Shown one piece after another: positions 1 to 8,584 of a DNA stretch of 64,000 nucleotides. Source of the DNA: Oscillospiraceae bacterium (lineage in GTDB: Bacteria; Bacillota; Clostridia; Oscillospirales; Ruminococcaceae). Position 1 is the stretch's first letter. Each line of letters begins with the position of its first letter. Under the pieces are notes generated by a model. It worked only from the letters and a program-made list of their open reading frames with translations, ran no database searches and was not told the DNA's origin. Both the position numbers and the translations under genes were made by a program. The DNA is taken from assembly GCA_024404875.1 (NCBI GenBank), contig JAKSPK010000007.1:17287-81286 (forward strand). The letters are read 5' to 3'.

Positions 1-416
1 TCCGCAAGCTGGTCTGCATCGGAGATCATGCGGCTGACCGTGTCGCCCGCCGGATGACTGTCCAGGTAGGCCAGCGGCAGATGCTCGATGCGTTCGATCG
101 CACGGTTCCGGATATCGACCACGACTTCAAATGCGATCTTGTTATGCAATGCGCTCATGATCCACTGCGCAAGTGCTGTGACCGCTGCGGAAATGCCGAC
201 AGTCAGCAGAATGCGTGAAACGGCGCTGAAATCGACCATGCCCGCGCCCTGGATCCGGTCGATCGCACGGCCGGTCAGGATCGGAATATAAAGCGTCAGC
301 GCGACGGTGACGACCGCGAGCAACAGCGTCAGTACGAGCCATTTTTTATAAGATGCGAGACCGCGCAGCACGCGCTTGATCGTCTGCATCTGTAACTTTG
401 TATCACGATTTTTCAT
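1..416 (-). CDS. ABC transporter half-exporter, permease part (partial, C-terminus outside window)
   Basis: Reading the minus strand from an ATG at 416 gives an open frame that runs off the left edge of the window (about 138 codons). It begins with a basic stretch, then a long hydrophobic segment (VLTLLLAVVTVALTLYIPIL), and continues through motifs of the ABC_membrane exporter fold (LPLAYLDSHPAGDTVSRM). GGAGG lies just upstream. The start overlaps the stop of the upstream half-transporter by 14 bp, so the two are translationally coupled. By analogy with heterodimeric type IV exporters this should be the partner of that protein and is expected to carry the catalytically complete ATPase, but its nucleotide-binding domain lies outside the window. 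Confidence 0.88.
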   Translation of the reverse strand, partial: MKNRDTKLQMQTIKRVLRGLASYKKWLVLTLLLAVVTVALTLYIPILTGRAIDRIQGAGMVDFSAVSRILLTVGISAAVTALAQWIMSALHNKIAFEVVVDIRNRAIERIEHLPLAYLDSHPAGDTVSRMISDADQLA

Positions 417-2148
417 GCTGCACCTCCTCCGGGAACTGGGATGCGTGGATCTCCTGATAGACCGCGCAGCTTTGCAGCAGTTCTTCATGTGTACCGATGC
501 CCGCGAGCTGCCCGTCATCCAGCACGAGGATGCGGTCTGCCTGTGAAATGGAAGCTGTTCGCTGTGAAACGATGAATACAGTCGGGCTGTCGGGCAATGC
601 GCGGAGCGACTGCCGGAGCGCGGCATCGGTCGCATAGTCCAGTGCCGAGGCGCTGTCATCAAGAATCAGGAACTCCGGCCTGCGAACAAGCGCACGTGCG
701 ATCGTCAGGCGCTGCCGCTGGCCGCCGGAGAAATTGCGCCCGCCTTCTCGGACTTCTTCATCCAGCCCTTTTGCCTTACTGCGGACAACATCAAGCGCCT
801 GTGCTGTGCGGAGTGCATCCTCGATCGCTGCGTCTGAGGCATTTGAATCGCCCCAGAGCAGATTTTCGCGAATCGTTCCGTGGAACAGCACCGCCTTCTG
901 CGGCACAACACCGATTCGCTTTCGCAGGGCGTTCTGCGGGAATGCCTGTGCGGGGATGCCGTCCACGGTAATGCTGCCGGAATCCGGCTCGTAGAAGCGC
1001 GGGATCAGATTGACGAGTGTCGATTTGCCTGCGCCTGTTCCGCCGATTACGCCGATGACCTCGCCGCGCTTCGCAGAGAAGGAGATATCGCTCAGTGCAG
1101 GGACAGAAGCGCCTGCATAGGTGAATGTTACATGATCGAACACGATCTCGCCGCGGCGGTTCTCAGGGATCACCGTCATCTGCGCCGTCTCCGGGAGCGC
1201 TTCTGCAGTGCCGGATTCCAGTACCGCCTGAATGCGGTTGCCGCAGGCGGCGGCTTTCGTGATGCTGATAATCAGATTCGCGAATTTGATCAGCTCGACG
1301 AGAATCTGCGACATCAGATTATAGAGCGCGATCACCGAGCCCTGTGTCAGCAGTCCGGCATCGACACGGATCGCACCGATCGAGAGCAGGCCGATGACAG
1401 CGAGATTGACGATCACGTAGGTTGCCGGATTCATGACTGCGGAGATGCGTCCGACTGCTTCCTGCACGGCAGCAAGCGCATCGTTTTCGCGGCGGAATCG
1501 TGCGGCCTCGGCGTCCTCATTGCGGAATGCGCGGATGACACGGACACCGTCGAGATTCTCGCGTGTGATATCTGTGACAGTATCAAGATGCTCCTGCACT
1601 TTTTTGTGCATCGGGATCGAGATGAGCATGATGCCGAACACCACGACCGAGAGCAGCGGGATCGCGACAGCAAAGATCAGCGCAGCGCGGACATCAATCA
1701 AGAATGCGGAGATCATTGCGCCGAACACGATGAACGGCGACCGGAGCAGCAGCCGGATCGTCAGGTTCACGCCGGTCTGCACCTGATTGACATCGCTGGT
1801 CATGCGCGTGACGAGCGACGAGGTGCCGAGCGTATCGAGGTCGGTATAGGTCATGCGCTGGATATGCTGCATGAGCGCCTGCCGGAGCTTTGCGGAAAAG
1901 CCTGCGGCGGCTTTTGCGGCGAAATACTGCGCAAAAAGCGTGCTGGTCAGTCCGACGGCTGCAAGCAGTGCCATAAGCAGACACATTCGGATGATATGTC
2001 TGGTATCATTGCAGCCGATGCCGTCGTCGATCATGGATCTGACCACAAACGGCACGAGCAGTTCAAATGTCGCTTCGAGCATTTTGAACAGCGGACCCAG
2101 TGCGCATTCTTTTTTATAGTCTGCGAGAAACCGCAGGAGCTTTTTCAT
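403..2148 (-). CDS. ABC exporter half-transporter (permease fused to ATPase) with degenerate ATPase site
   Basis: A 581-residue fused ABC exporter. Residues 1 to about 310 hold the six-helix membrane domain and the rest is the ATPase. Walker A (GGTGAGKST, about 369-377), signature (FSGGQRQR, about 472) and Walker B (FLILDDSASALD, about 493) are clear. The residue after the Walker B aspartate is Asp instead of the catalytic Glu, and the switch loop reads SQR instead of SHR, so the His is absent. Both changes are typical of the non-canonical subunit of heterodimeric exporters such as TM287/288 or BmrCD. The next gene overlaps by 14 bp and encodes the presumed partner. A consensus promoter lies at 2196-2224. 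The substrate (drug, lipid or peptide) cannot be told from sequence. Confidence 0.93.
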   Translation of the reverse strand: MKKLLRFLADYKKECALGPLFKMLEATFELLVPFVVRSMIDDGIGCNDTRHIIRMCLLMALLAAVGLTSTLFAQYFAAKAAAGFSAKLRQALMQHIQRMTYTDLDTLGTSSLVTRMTSDVNQVQTGVNLTIRLLLRSPFIVFGAMISAFLIDVRAALIFAVAIPLLSVVVFGIMLISIPMHKKVQEHLDTVTDITRENLDGVRVIRAFRNEDAEAARFRRENDALAAVQEAVGRISAVMNPATYVIVNLAVIGLLSIGAIRVDAGLLTQGSVIALYNLMSQILVELIKFANLIISITKAAACGNRIQAVLESGTAEALPETAQMTVIPENRRGEIVFDHVTFTYAGASVPALSDISFSAKRGEVIGVIGGTGAGKSTLVNLIPRFYEPDSGSITVDGIPAQAFPQNALRKRIGVVPQKAVLFHGTIRENLLWGDSNASDAAIEDALRTAQALDVVRSKAKGLDEEVREGGRNFSGGQRQRLTIARALVRRPEFLILDDSASALDYATDAALRQSLRALPDSPTVFIVSQRTASISQADRILVLDDGQLAGIGTHEELLQSCAVYQEIHASQFPEEVQHEKS

Positions 2149-2195
2149 TTTTATGCCCCCAGTATTTTGATTCTCCGGATGACCGGAACACTCCT

Positions 2196-2224
2196 ATTAT
2201 AACGGGTTGCAGGAAAAATGTCAA
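2196..2224 (-). promoter_or_regulatory. Sigma-A-type promoter for the ABC exporter pair
   Basis: On the minus strand TTGACA (2219-2224) and TATAAT (2196-2201) are separated by exactly 17 bp, a perfect consensus match about 50 bp upstream of the ABC gene at 2148. Confidence 0.85.
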
Positions 2225-2416
2225 TATTGCAAAAAAGTTCGGAGAGGAGGAACTGAATTTGAAAGCGTTCCGGGAGCGAAAAAAAGAATGAAAACCGAAT
2301 TGTAAATCAAGCCCGATCAGTGCCAAGTTAGATATGCTCTGCGAAACCCAGCCGCAGGGAAACGGCTGCCGACCTCGCCGACGGATAAATTGTCAGTTGT
2401 TCCGTACCATAAATCA

Positions 2417-2445
2417 TTGAAAAGAACAGTCAAATCCTGTATGAT
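2417..2445 (+). promoter_or_regulatory. Promoter for the pectate lyase gene
   Basis: TTGAAA (2417-2422) and TATGAT (2440-2445) with a 17-bp spacer. The predicted start near 2452 leaves a leader of about 150 nt before the ATG at 2605. Confidence 0.75.
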
Positions 2446-2451
2446 ATAGAT

Positions 2452-2604
2452 GGAAACCGGATTCACCCCGGTGCGGCTCCTTCGGATATCCGTTCCCCCA
2501 AGCGGGTATCCGTGTCAGCCGCCAGGATCGTTCCGTGACCGGAATGCGAAACAAACAGAGAACGCATTCCCCAGAAAAAGCATGATTTATGGGAGGATAT
2601 CATT
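2452..2604 (+). promoter_or_regulatory. Structured 5' leader of the pectate lyase mRNA (candidate cis-regulatory RNA)
   Basis: Two stable helices can be drawn. GCGGCT (about 2473) pairs with AGCCGC (about 2518) around an inner stem GGATATCCG/CGGGTATCC. A later stem pairs GGAATGCG with CGCATTCC (about 2551-2576). The ribosome binding site GGGAGG follows unpaired at about 2590. No known riboswitch class was recognised, so a regulatory role is inference from length and structure. Confidence 0.4.
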
Positions 2605-5007
2605 ATGAAGAAAATGCGTCTGCAAAGCATCGCCGCCGCAGCTGTCCTTGCGCTCACCGTCTGCGGTGCAGCACAGGCTCCGCTGCTCAGTACACCGCTT
2701 GCCGTTTCCGCTGCATCTTCGATCAGCGGCAGTGTCAGCCACAATTTCACCACGCAGGGTCTGCAGAGTGACTGGTTTACGATTACCGGCAATCTCGCGA
2801 CCGGCAAAGGCACCGCAGAGTACAACGGTCAGACATTGACACAGTGCCTGAAAATGGAGTCCGCGACTGAGATCGCTTTCTCCACAAACGGCAATGCGAC
2901 GGTTACACTTGTTATTCTCAGCGGTGAGACCGTCTATATTGACAGCACCAAATACACGCTTGACGGCTCAGGCAAGCTGACCGCACAGGTCGGTGCCGGT
3001 GCACATACGATCAAAAAAGGAAGCGGCAGCTCATTCCTGTTCTATATTGATGTGCAGGGCGATGGCTCTGCGCCGATCGTGACTGATCCGCAGCCGACCG
3101 ACCCGCAGCCGGAAAATCCCGGTTCGCAGGGCGGGACCGTCATCAGCGGCGATTTCAAGGTTGTCAGCTCCGGCGGCTGGAATGAGATGCTCTATGCAAC
3201 ACTTTCCGGCATTAAGGATGCGGATGTGAAATCCGTTTCCTACAGCGGCCAGGCAAGCGGCAGCCTTCAGGGGGACGATCTTGCATATCTCGTCCGCGAT
3301 ACCTCCGCAGGCGTCCGCATTGATATCCCCGGTGTTCCGGCAGGTACCTATACGCTGACAGTCGGAACAAGCAAGGGCACCGCATCGATCAGCGGGATCA
3401 AAGTTACAGCGCAGGATCGCTCCGGCTATGCTCATTTCAGTTATAAGCAGGGTGTTGGCGCCTATAACGATGACGGCTCGCTGAAAGCCAATGCGATCGT
3501 GCTGTATGTCACCAATGACAACAAGAACAGCGTTACGGTTAAATCGAAGGACGGCACGACAGTGTCCGGCATCGGCAATATCCTTAATTCTTCCGGCAAG
3601 GACAACGGCAGCGGCAAGACCTCCAAGGGCGGCGCGGCCAATTCCAACAAGGGGATCATCGAGAAGATCGCAAAGGACGGCACACCTCTCGTTGTCCGTA
3701 TCATCGGCGATGTCACCGCGCCGGACGGCCTGACCGCATATGATTCCGTCGATTACGGCGGCTCCGTCGGTGACAATGGCTTCATGGCGAGAATGCAGTC
3801 CGGCAAGGATGTCACGATCGAAGGCATCGGTACGGATGCGACTGTCAACGGCTGGGGATTCCACTTCATCTGTGAAAGCGGCAATCCGAATCTGGGCAAG
3901 AGCTTTGAGGTTCGAAACCTGAAATTCCGCAATGTTCCGGAGGACTGCATCGGAATGGAGGGCGTGCAGGAGGGCAGCTCTCTGACCGCTTCTGTTGAGC
4001 GCTGCTGGATCCACAACAACGAATTTTATAAGCCGACGATCAAAAATCCAGCGGAATCTGACAAGGCCGGCGGTGACGGTGCCTGCGATTTTAAGCGCGG
4101 TATGTATTTCACCAACAGCTACAACTATTACGAGGGCTATCACAAGACCAACCTCGTCGGCGCTTCTGACTCCAATCTCCAGTTCCACATTACCTTCCAC
4201 CACAATTACTGGAAGGACTGTGAATCGAGAGGCCCGCTTGCGCGTCAGGCGAATATCCATATGTATAACAATATCTTCGAAGGACAGACCAGCTATTGCC
4301 AGAATCCCCGCGCAGATGCATACATCTTCTCCGAATACAATCTTTTTGAGAACAGCAAGAATCCGCAGCAGATCAAGCAGGGCGCGATCAAGAGCTATAA
4401 CGATACTTTGACCGGCTGCAAGGGTGATATGCAGGCAACTGTCGTCAAGGACAAGTCGCAGAAGGTTTCCAGCAACAACAAGTACGGCGATTTTGATACG
4501 AACGCATCGCTTTCCTACATCCCCTCGAACAGCTATCAGCTCCTGACTGATACCTCCAAGCTAAAGAGCTATTTCGCATCGAACGGCGGTACACTTGACG
4601 ATCAGAGCCTTTCCGGTTCTGTGTCCTCTGCTCAGCCGACAGATCCCGTGCCTGCCGAGACCACGACTGTTACAACTACTGTCACGACAACTGCTGTCAC
4701 AACGACTACTGTTACGACGACTGCTGAATCAGTTATCACTGAGACCAATCCGACTGCTGCTGTGACCACGACTGCGTCTGAGATTCCGCAGCAGGGCGGA
4801 GCTACGCTCCTCGGCGATGCAGACTGTTCCGGTGATGTGGATGTTTCCGACTGTGTCCTGCTCGCAAGAGTACTCGCTGAGGACGGCGAAGCAGTCATCA
4901 CGGCGCAGGGAAAGCTGAATGCGGATGTCAACCGCTCCGGCGCACCGGATATGGACGATACCGCTCTGATTCTCCAGAAGATCGCACATATCATTGATGC
5001 ATTCTGA
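2605..5007 (+). CDS. Secreted family 1 pectate lyase with C-terminal dockerin
   Basis: An 800-residue secreted protein. It has a signal peptide (about 1-37), a beta-rich module of unknown type (about 38-155), a Pro-rich linker (DPQPTDPQPENPG), a second beta module (about 175-275), a PL1 parallel beta-helix (about 290-650), a Thr/Val linker (about 682-720) and a dockerin (from about 736) with two calcium-loop repeats (GDADCSGDVDVSD and NADVNRSGAPDMD). PL1 signatures include DYGGSVGDNGF, GWGFHF and HHNYWKDCESRGP with the conserved Arg region. It should cleave polygalacturonate by beta-elimination outside the cell, and the dockerin implies docking to a cohesin scaffold. The start follows GGGAGG at good spacing. 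The two N-terminal modules may bind carbohydrate, which is inference. Confidence 0.92.
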   Translation: MKKMRLQSIAAAAVLALTVCGAAQAPLLSTPLAVSAASSISGSVSHNFTTQGLQSDWFTITGNLATGKGTAEYNGQTLTQCLKMESATEIAFSTNGNATVTLVILSGETVYIDSTKYTLDGSGKLTAQVGAGAHTIKKGSGSSFLFYIDVQGDGSAPIVTDPQPTDPQPENPGSQGGTVISGDFKVVSSGGWNEMLYATLSGIKDADVKSVSYSGQASGSLQGDDLAYLVRDTSAGVRIDIPGVPAGTYTLTVGTSKGTASISGIKVTAQDRSGYAHFSYKQGVGAYNDDGSLKANAIVLYVTNDNKNSVTVKSKDGTTVSGIGNILNSSGKDNGSGKTSKGGAANSNKGIIEKIAKDGTPLVVRIIGDVTAPDGLTAYDSVDYGGSVGDNGFMARMQSGKDVTIEGIGTDATVNGWGFHFICESGNPNLGKSFEVRNLKFRNVPEDCIGMEGVQEGSSLTASVERCWIHNNEFYKPTIKNPAESDKAGGDGACDFKRGMYFTNSYNYYEGYHKTNLVGASDSNLQFHITFHHNYWKDCESRGPLARQANIHMYNNIFEGQTSYCQNPRADAYIFSEYNLFENSKNPQQIKQGAIKSYNDTLTGCKGDMQATVVKDKSQKVSSNNKYGDFDTNASLSYIPSNSYQLLTDTSKLKSYFASNGGTLDDQSLSGSVSSAQPTDPVPAETTTVTTTVTTTAVTTTTVTTTAESVITETNPTAAVTTTASEIPQQGGATLLGDADCSGDVDVSDCVLLARVLAEDGEAVITAQGKLNADVNRSGAPDMDDTALILQKIAHIIDAF

Positions 5008-5037
5008 TTTTGTCCCTTCCTGCAATACCTCTCCCGC

Positions 5038-5074
5038 AACAGCACCCGACCGCACTCGGGTGCTGTTTTGTTGT
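5038..5074 (+). terminator. Rho-independent terminator of the pectate lyase gene
   Basis: A 12-bp stem AACAGCACCCGA/TCGGGTGCTGTT runs into TTTTGTT, 30 bp after the stop codon. Confidence 0.85.
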
Positions 5075-5081
5075 ATCCGAA

Positions 5082-5398
5082 AACCCCCAGTTTAACTGGG
5101 GGTTCAAAAAGCTTTAGCTATGAGTGGAAAATAAAAACCTCCAATGATATAATAGTAATGGTCTGCCAACCAAACTAAAAACACAATGTAGTTTTTTATG
5201 ACAATAGATGAAATAGTAATTATGTCATTACCATTATTATTCAATCACAGTACGAAGTACAGTGACAAAATACTTGCTCACTTGTGAGCTATAGTGTGTG
5301 AAATGCAATTGTCAGACTTTTCTTAGCCCACTTAAGGGGCAGTGTCAGTACAAAGCCCTTATAGGGCTTTCTCAAACCACCCGTTCAACGGGTGGTTT
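5082..5398. mobile_element. Hairpin-bounded AT-rich element, possible IS200/IS605-type non-autonomous derivative
   Basis: About 317 bp of distinctly AT-rich, non-coding DNA in GC-rich surroundings. It begins with a palindrome (AACCCCCAGTT/AACTGGGGGTT, 5082-5104) and ends with another (AAACCACCCGTT/AACGGGTGGTTT, 5374-5398). Near the right end lie a further hairpin, AAAGCCCT/AGGGCTTT (5352-5370), and an imperfect one near 5325. Imperfect subterminal hairpins without terminal inverted repeats are the hallmark of IS200/IS605 ends, so I infer a MITE-like remnant lacking tnpA and tnpB. No open frame longer than about 60 codons fits inside. Exact ends cannot be fixed without other copies. Confidence 0.45.
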
Positions 5399-5531
5399 TG
5401 ATTTTGCCGCTGCGTGTCTGTGCCGGCATTATGCGAAAGCTGCGGATATGCCGCATCGGGCAGAACCTGCCGGCGGCAATGCCATACAAAAATAGCGGCA
5501 GCGCTTCAGAAAAAATTCAGGAATCCGGCAC

Positions 5532-5560
5532 TTTACTTTTTCAGGATTATGTGCTATACT
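5532..5560 (+). promoter_or_regulatory. Possible promoter for the primosome operon
   Basis: TTTACT (5532-5537) and TATACT (5555-5560) with a 17-bp spacer. The predicted start near 5567 lies only about 8 nt before the annotated ATG at 5575 and after its AGGAG site, so either the start codon or the promoter assignment needs care. Confidence 0.45.
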
Positions 5561-5574
5561 ATAGGAGTATCACT

Positions 5575-6633
5575 ATGTCCGGAAGCGGGGTGCGCAAATT
5601 GGAGATCTATCTGAGGCAGGGGCATACATTCTCTGTGCCTGTCACAGTCGCGGAGCATTTGCTCGGGCTTTCAAGTCATGACCAGCTCAAGGTGCTGCTC
5701 TATGTCCTCTGCAATGCCGACCGCCCGCTGTCTGCGGAGCAGATCGCGCAGAGCTGCAAGGTGCAGCCGGATGCCGTCGAGGAGGCGCTTGCCTTCTGGC
5801 AGGATGCAAATGTTCTGACTGCTGCGCCGGAGCTTCCTGCCGTTTCATTGAGCGCTGCTCCCGTACAGCCCGCCGAACAGCCCCGGCCGGCCGCTGCACC
5901 TGTCAAGCCCGTATCGGTCGCACCACAGCCGCAGCCGCAGGTCAGAGAGGTGGCAAGGATCCAGATCAGCAGCAGCAATTTTGCGCTGATGCCCTCTGAG
6001 ATCGCGGAAAGGATCCAGTGCAGCAGCGATCTCGCAGAACTGTTCCGGAGCGCGGAGCGTCTGATCCGCAGGCCGCTCAATCATACCGAGCAGAAGAGTC
6101 TCATCTGGATGCAGGAGTATCTCGGCATCAAGGCCGATCTGCTCGTCATGCTGGTTGCTTACTGCGCAGATCAGTTTGTCTCGCAGAAGGCCGAACGCAT
6201 CGCGATTGAATGGCAGGAGCAGGGCATCACCACGCATCAGCTCGTTGAGGCCGATCTGCAGCGGCGCACGGAAGCACGCAGCTTTACCGGACGGATGATG
6301 CGGATATTTCAAATGGATAAAACACCGACCGCCAATCAGCAGGCGTTTTTCGACCGCTGGCAGCAGGCCGGCTACAATGAGGAACTGATCCGCTTTGCGC
6401 TGGAGGTCTGCCGCGATCGCAAGAGCGACAAGGTCAGCTTTCCCTACATAGATAAAATACTGATGAATCTGGCTGCTGAGGGTGTCACGGACATTGAGGG
6501 CGCAAAGCAGAGCCAGATCCGCTTCCAGCAGCGAAAAAGCGGCAGGCTGGCAGAAAAGCCGCTGAAGCAGAAGCACAGCGAGGATTCTTCGATTGATCTG
6601 GAGGATCTCAATAAGCTGATGCATCCTTTCTGA
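5575..6633 (+). CDS. DnaD/DnaB-like primosome component
   Basis: A 352-residue protein. The N-terminal winged-helix region (about 1-85) is followed by an Ala/Pro/Gln-rich linker (about 90-135). The middle holds one DnaD-like helical region. The C-terminal region (about 245-310) carries the DnaB_2/DnaD signature, with FFDRWQQAGYNEELI and the YIDKIL motif. Proteins of this family remodel DNA and help load the replicative helicase. The DnaC-like ATPase gene follows by 23 bp, which supports this role. The ATG at 5575 has AGGAG seven bases upstream. A GTG at 5590 with GGAAG upstream is an alternative that would fit the mapped promoter better. Longer in-frame extension upstream enters the mobile-element flank and looks non-coding. 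Confidence 0.85.
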   Translation: MSGSGVRKLEIYLRQGHTFSVPVTVAEHLLGLSSHDQLKVLLYVLCNADRPLSAEQIAQSCKVQPDAVEEALAFWQDANVLTAAPELPAVSLSAAPVQPAEQPRPAAAPVKPVSVAPQPQPQVREVARIQISSSNFALMPSEIAERIQCSSDLAELFRSAERLIRRPLNHTEQKSLIWMQEYLGIKADLLVMLVAYCADQFVSQKAERIAIEWQEQGITTHQLVEADLQRRTEARSFTGRMMRIFQMDKTPTANQQAFFDRWQQAGYNEELIRFALEVCRDRKSDKVSFPYIDKILMNLAAEGVTDIEGAKQSQIRFQQRKSGRLAEKPLKQKHSEDSSIDLEDLNKLMHPF

Positions 6634-6656
6634 CTGCCGGAGGAGAGTGAGACGAT

Positions 6657-7643
6657 ATGACGAAAGAACAGATCTTTGCGGAGGCGGTCGAGGTGCTGCG
6701 CACGCGGCGCAGAAATGCACAGCAGGAGCAGGAACAGCGGACTGACCGCATCCGGCGTGAGATACCGGAAACGGTCGAACTTGACCGGCAGCTCCGGGCG
6801 GTTTGCGGCTCGATTATTTCGGTGATCGGTCGCTCCGATAACCGGGAGCGCTTAAAGCAGATTGAGCAGCATACCAAAGCCGCTGATGCCATGCTGCAGA
6901 ACCTGCTGACTGCAAAGGGATATCCGGCGGATTATCTCGATGTGCATTATATCTGCCGGAACTGTGACGATACCGGATTTGTCGGCGGGCGTCCCTGTGT
7001 CTGTCTGAAGCATGAGATCGGCCGGATCAGCGCGGAGCAGTTCAATGCCCGCTCACAGCTCGTGCTTTGCAGCTTCGCGGATTTTTCACTGGATTATTAC
7101 CGGGATCTGCCGCCGGAGCAGTTTCACGCAATGGAGCAGAATCTCGCCGTCTGCAGGGCTTATGCCGACGGATTTTCGCCGGAGCGCTCCGGCAGTCTGC
7201 TAATGAGCGGCAATACCGGTCTTGGCAAGACACATCTTTCTCTTGCGATCGCGAATGTCCTGCTGCAAAGGGGCATTCATGTGATCTATGATTCGATCGG
7301 AAGCCTGCTGCATATACTGGAGCAGGAGCATTTCGGCAAGGGTACTGCTGACAGCGATACGCTCAGCACCGTACTGGACTGCGATCTGCTGATCCTAGAC
7401 GATTTCGGTACGGAGTTCCGCACGAGTTTCTCGCGTTCGATGATCTATACGATCCTGAACAGCCGGATGAATGCCGGAAAGCCGATGATCGTCAATACAA
7501 ACCTCACACTCGGAGAAATTAAGGAGGAATACGGAGACAGGGTCGTTTCGCGGCTCATTTCTGCCTCGCAGATGCTCGCCTTCTACGGCAGGGACATCCG
7601 CATACAGAAAAGTCTGCGCCGTTCCGCCGGACAAGGAGGATAA
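6657..7643 (+). CDS. DnaC/DnaI-like helicase loader ATPase
   Basis: A 328-residue AAA+ ATPase. An N-terminal helical region is followed by a probable zinc site (CRNCDDTGF...PCVC, about 101-117), then Walker A (GNTGLGKTHLS, about 183-193) and Walker B (LLILDDFG, about 244-251). The order zinc motif then ATPase matches Bacillus DnaI, which binds and loads the replicative DnaC/DnaB helicase. Its place directly after a DnaD-like gene supports primosome loading. GGAGGAGAG precedes the ATG. The next gene starts 5 bp after the stop, with its ribosome binding site inside this gene's end. Confidence 0.9.
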   Translation: MTKEQIFAEAVEVLRTRRRNAQQEQEQRTDRIRREIPETVELDRQLRAVCGSIISVIGRSDNRERLKQIEQHTKAADAMLQNLLTAKGYPADYLDVHYICRNCDDTGFVGGRPCVCLKHEIGRISAEQFNARSQLVLCSFADFSLDYYRDLPPEQFHAMEQNLAVCRAYADGFSPERSGSLLMSGNTGLGKTHLSLAIANVLLQRGIHVIYDSIGSLLHILEQEHFGKGTADSDTLSTVLDCDLLILDDFGTEFRTSFSRSMIYTILNSRMNAGKPMIVNTNLTLGEIKEEYGDRVVSRLISASQMLAFYGRDIRIQKSLRRSAGQGG

Positions 7644-7648
7644 CACAA

Positions 7649-8584
7649 ATGCATGAGATCCTGCTCAGTGATCTGAATGAACATTTGCTGGAAAATCCGG
7701 AAATGGCCGTCATTGATGCGGAAGCAGCATATGACCGGAGAATACGGGATATCGCGGACAGCATCTGCCGTCATGCAGCAGAACGCCCGATTGTGCTGAT
7801 CGCCGGGCCTTCGGGCTCCGGAAAGACATCGACAGCTTGCCGCATTGAACAGATTCTGGATGCTGCGGGCTTTGAATCGCACACGCTTTCCATGGACGAT
7901 TACTATGCGGATGGCGCACGCAACACGGATATTGTCGATCAGTTCGGCAATCCGGATTATGAGTCACCGCTGCGGCTGGATACCGACCTGCTCTATACGC
8001 AGCTCTCGCAGCTTGCCCGCGGAGAAGCAGTTGAGCTGCCGGAGTTTGATTTTGCCGAGCAGAAGCAGAAAAAATCCGGCAGAGTACTGAAGCGACGCCC
8101 GAATGAGCTGATTATCATGGAGGGCATCCACGCGCTGAACCCGGAGGTCACAGGCGAAACGCATGAGATTGCGAACCGCATTTATCTCAGCGTCCGCACA
8201 CGCATCATGATGGGCGAGGAGCGTCTGCATCCGTCGCTGATCCGCTTTGCGCGGCGGCTGATCCGCGACCGCCGTTCCCGCGGCAGAACGCCGGAGGAAT
8301 CCTTCGGGATGCTCAGCAGCATCTCCCGCGGCGAGAATATGTACATCATGCCCTATAAGCATCTTGCTGATTATGAGCTGGATACATTTATGGAGTATGA
8401 GCTTTCGGCATATAAGCCTTTTCTGCTGGAAAATGTCCGGACACTTGCAGAGAACGCTGCGCCGGAGACTGGCATCACGCTGCTGCTGAATTGTCTGGAA
8501 GCACTGACACCGCTGGACTGCGATCTCATTCCGGAGCAATCGTTGATCCGCGAATTTGTCGGCGGATCGTTATTTACAAAATGA
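7649..8584 (+). CDS. Uridine kinase-like P-loop protein
   Basis: A 311-residue protein with a uridine kinase/phosphoribulokinase-type P-loop (AGPSGSGKTS, about 52-61), the SMDDYY motif that follows the second strand, and a conserved IIMEGIHALNPE segment. The N-terminal 45 residues and C-terminal 90 residues exceed a minimal uridine kinase, which suggests a member of the nucleoside-kinase-like family often fused to a TGS domain, here without it. Phosphorylation of a nucleoside is likely, but the true substrate is uncertain. The stop overlaps the next start as ATGA, so translation is coupled. Confidence 0.8.
   Translation: MHEILLSDLNEHLLENPEMAVIDAEAAYDRRIRDIADSICRHAAERPIVLIAGPSGSGKTSTACRIEQILDAAGFESHTLSMDDYYADGARNTDIVDQFGNPDYESPLRLDTDLLYTQLSQLARGEAVELPEFDFAEQKQKKSGRVLKRRPNELIIMEGIHALNPEVTGETHEIANRIYLSVRTRIMMGEERLHPSLIRFARRLIRDRRSRGRTPEESFGMLSSISRGENMYIMPYKHLADYELDTFMEYELSAYKPFLLENVRTLAENAAPETGITLLLNCLEALTPLDCDLIPEQSLIREFVGGSLFTK

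Larger units (their letters stand above)
2149..2604. other. Intergenic region between divergent ABC exporter and pectate lyase genes
   Basis: No convincing gene. It holds the minus-strand promoter at 2196-2224, the plus-strand promoter at 2417-2445 and the structured pectate lyase leader after it. Between the two promoters there is one small hairpin (CAGCCG/CGGCTG near 2350) and no other recognisable feature. Confidence 0.6.
5008..5574. other. Intergenic region between pectate lyase and the dnaD-like gene
   Basis: Contains the terminator at 5038-5074, the AT-rich hairpin element at 5082-5398, then about 130 bp with no recognisable feature before the promoter and start of the DnaD-like gene. 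Confidence 0.6.
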
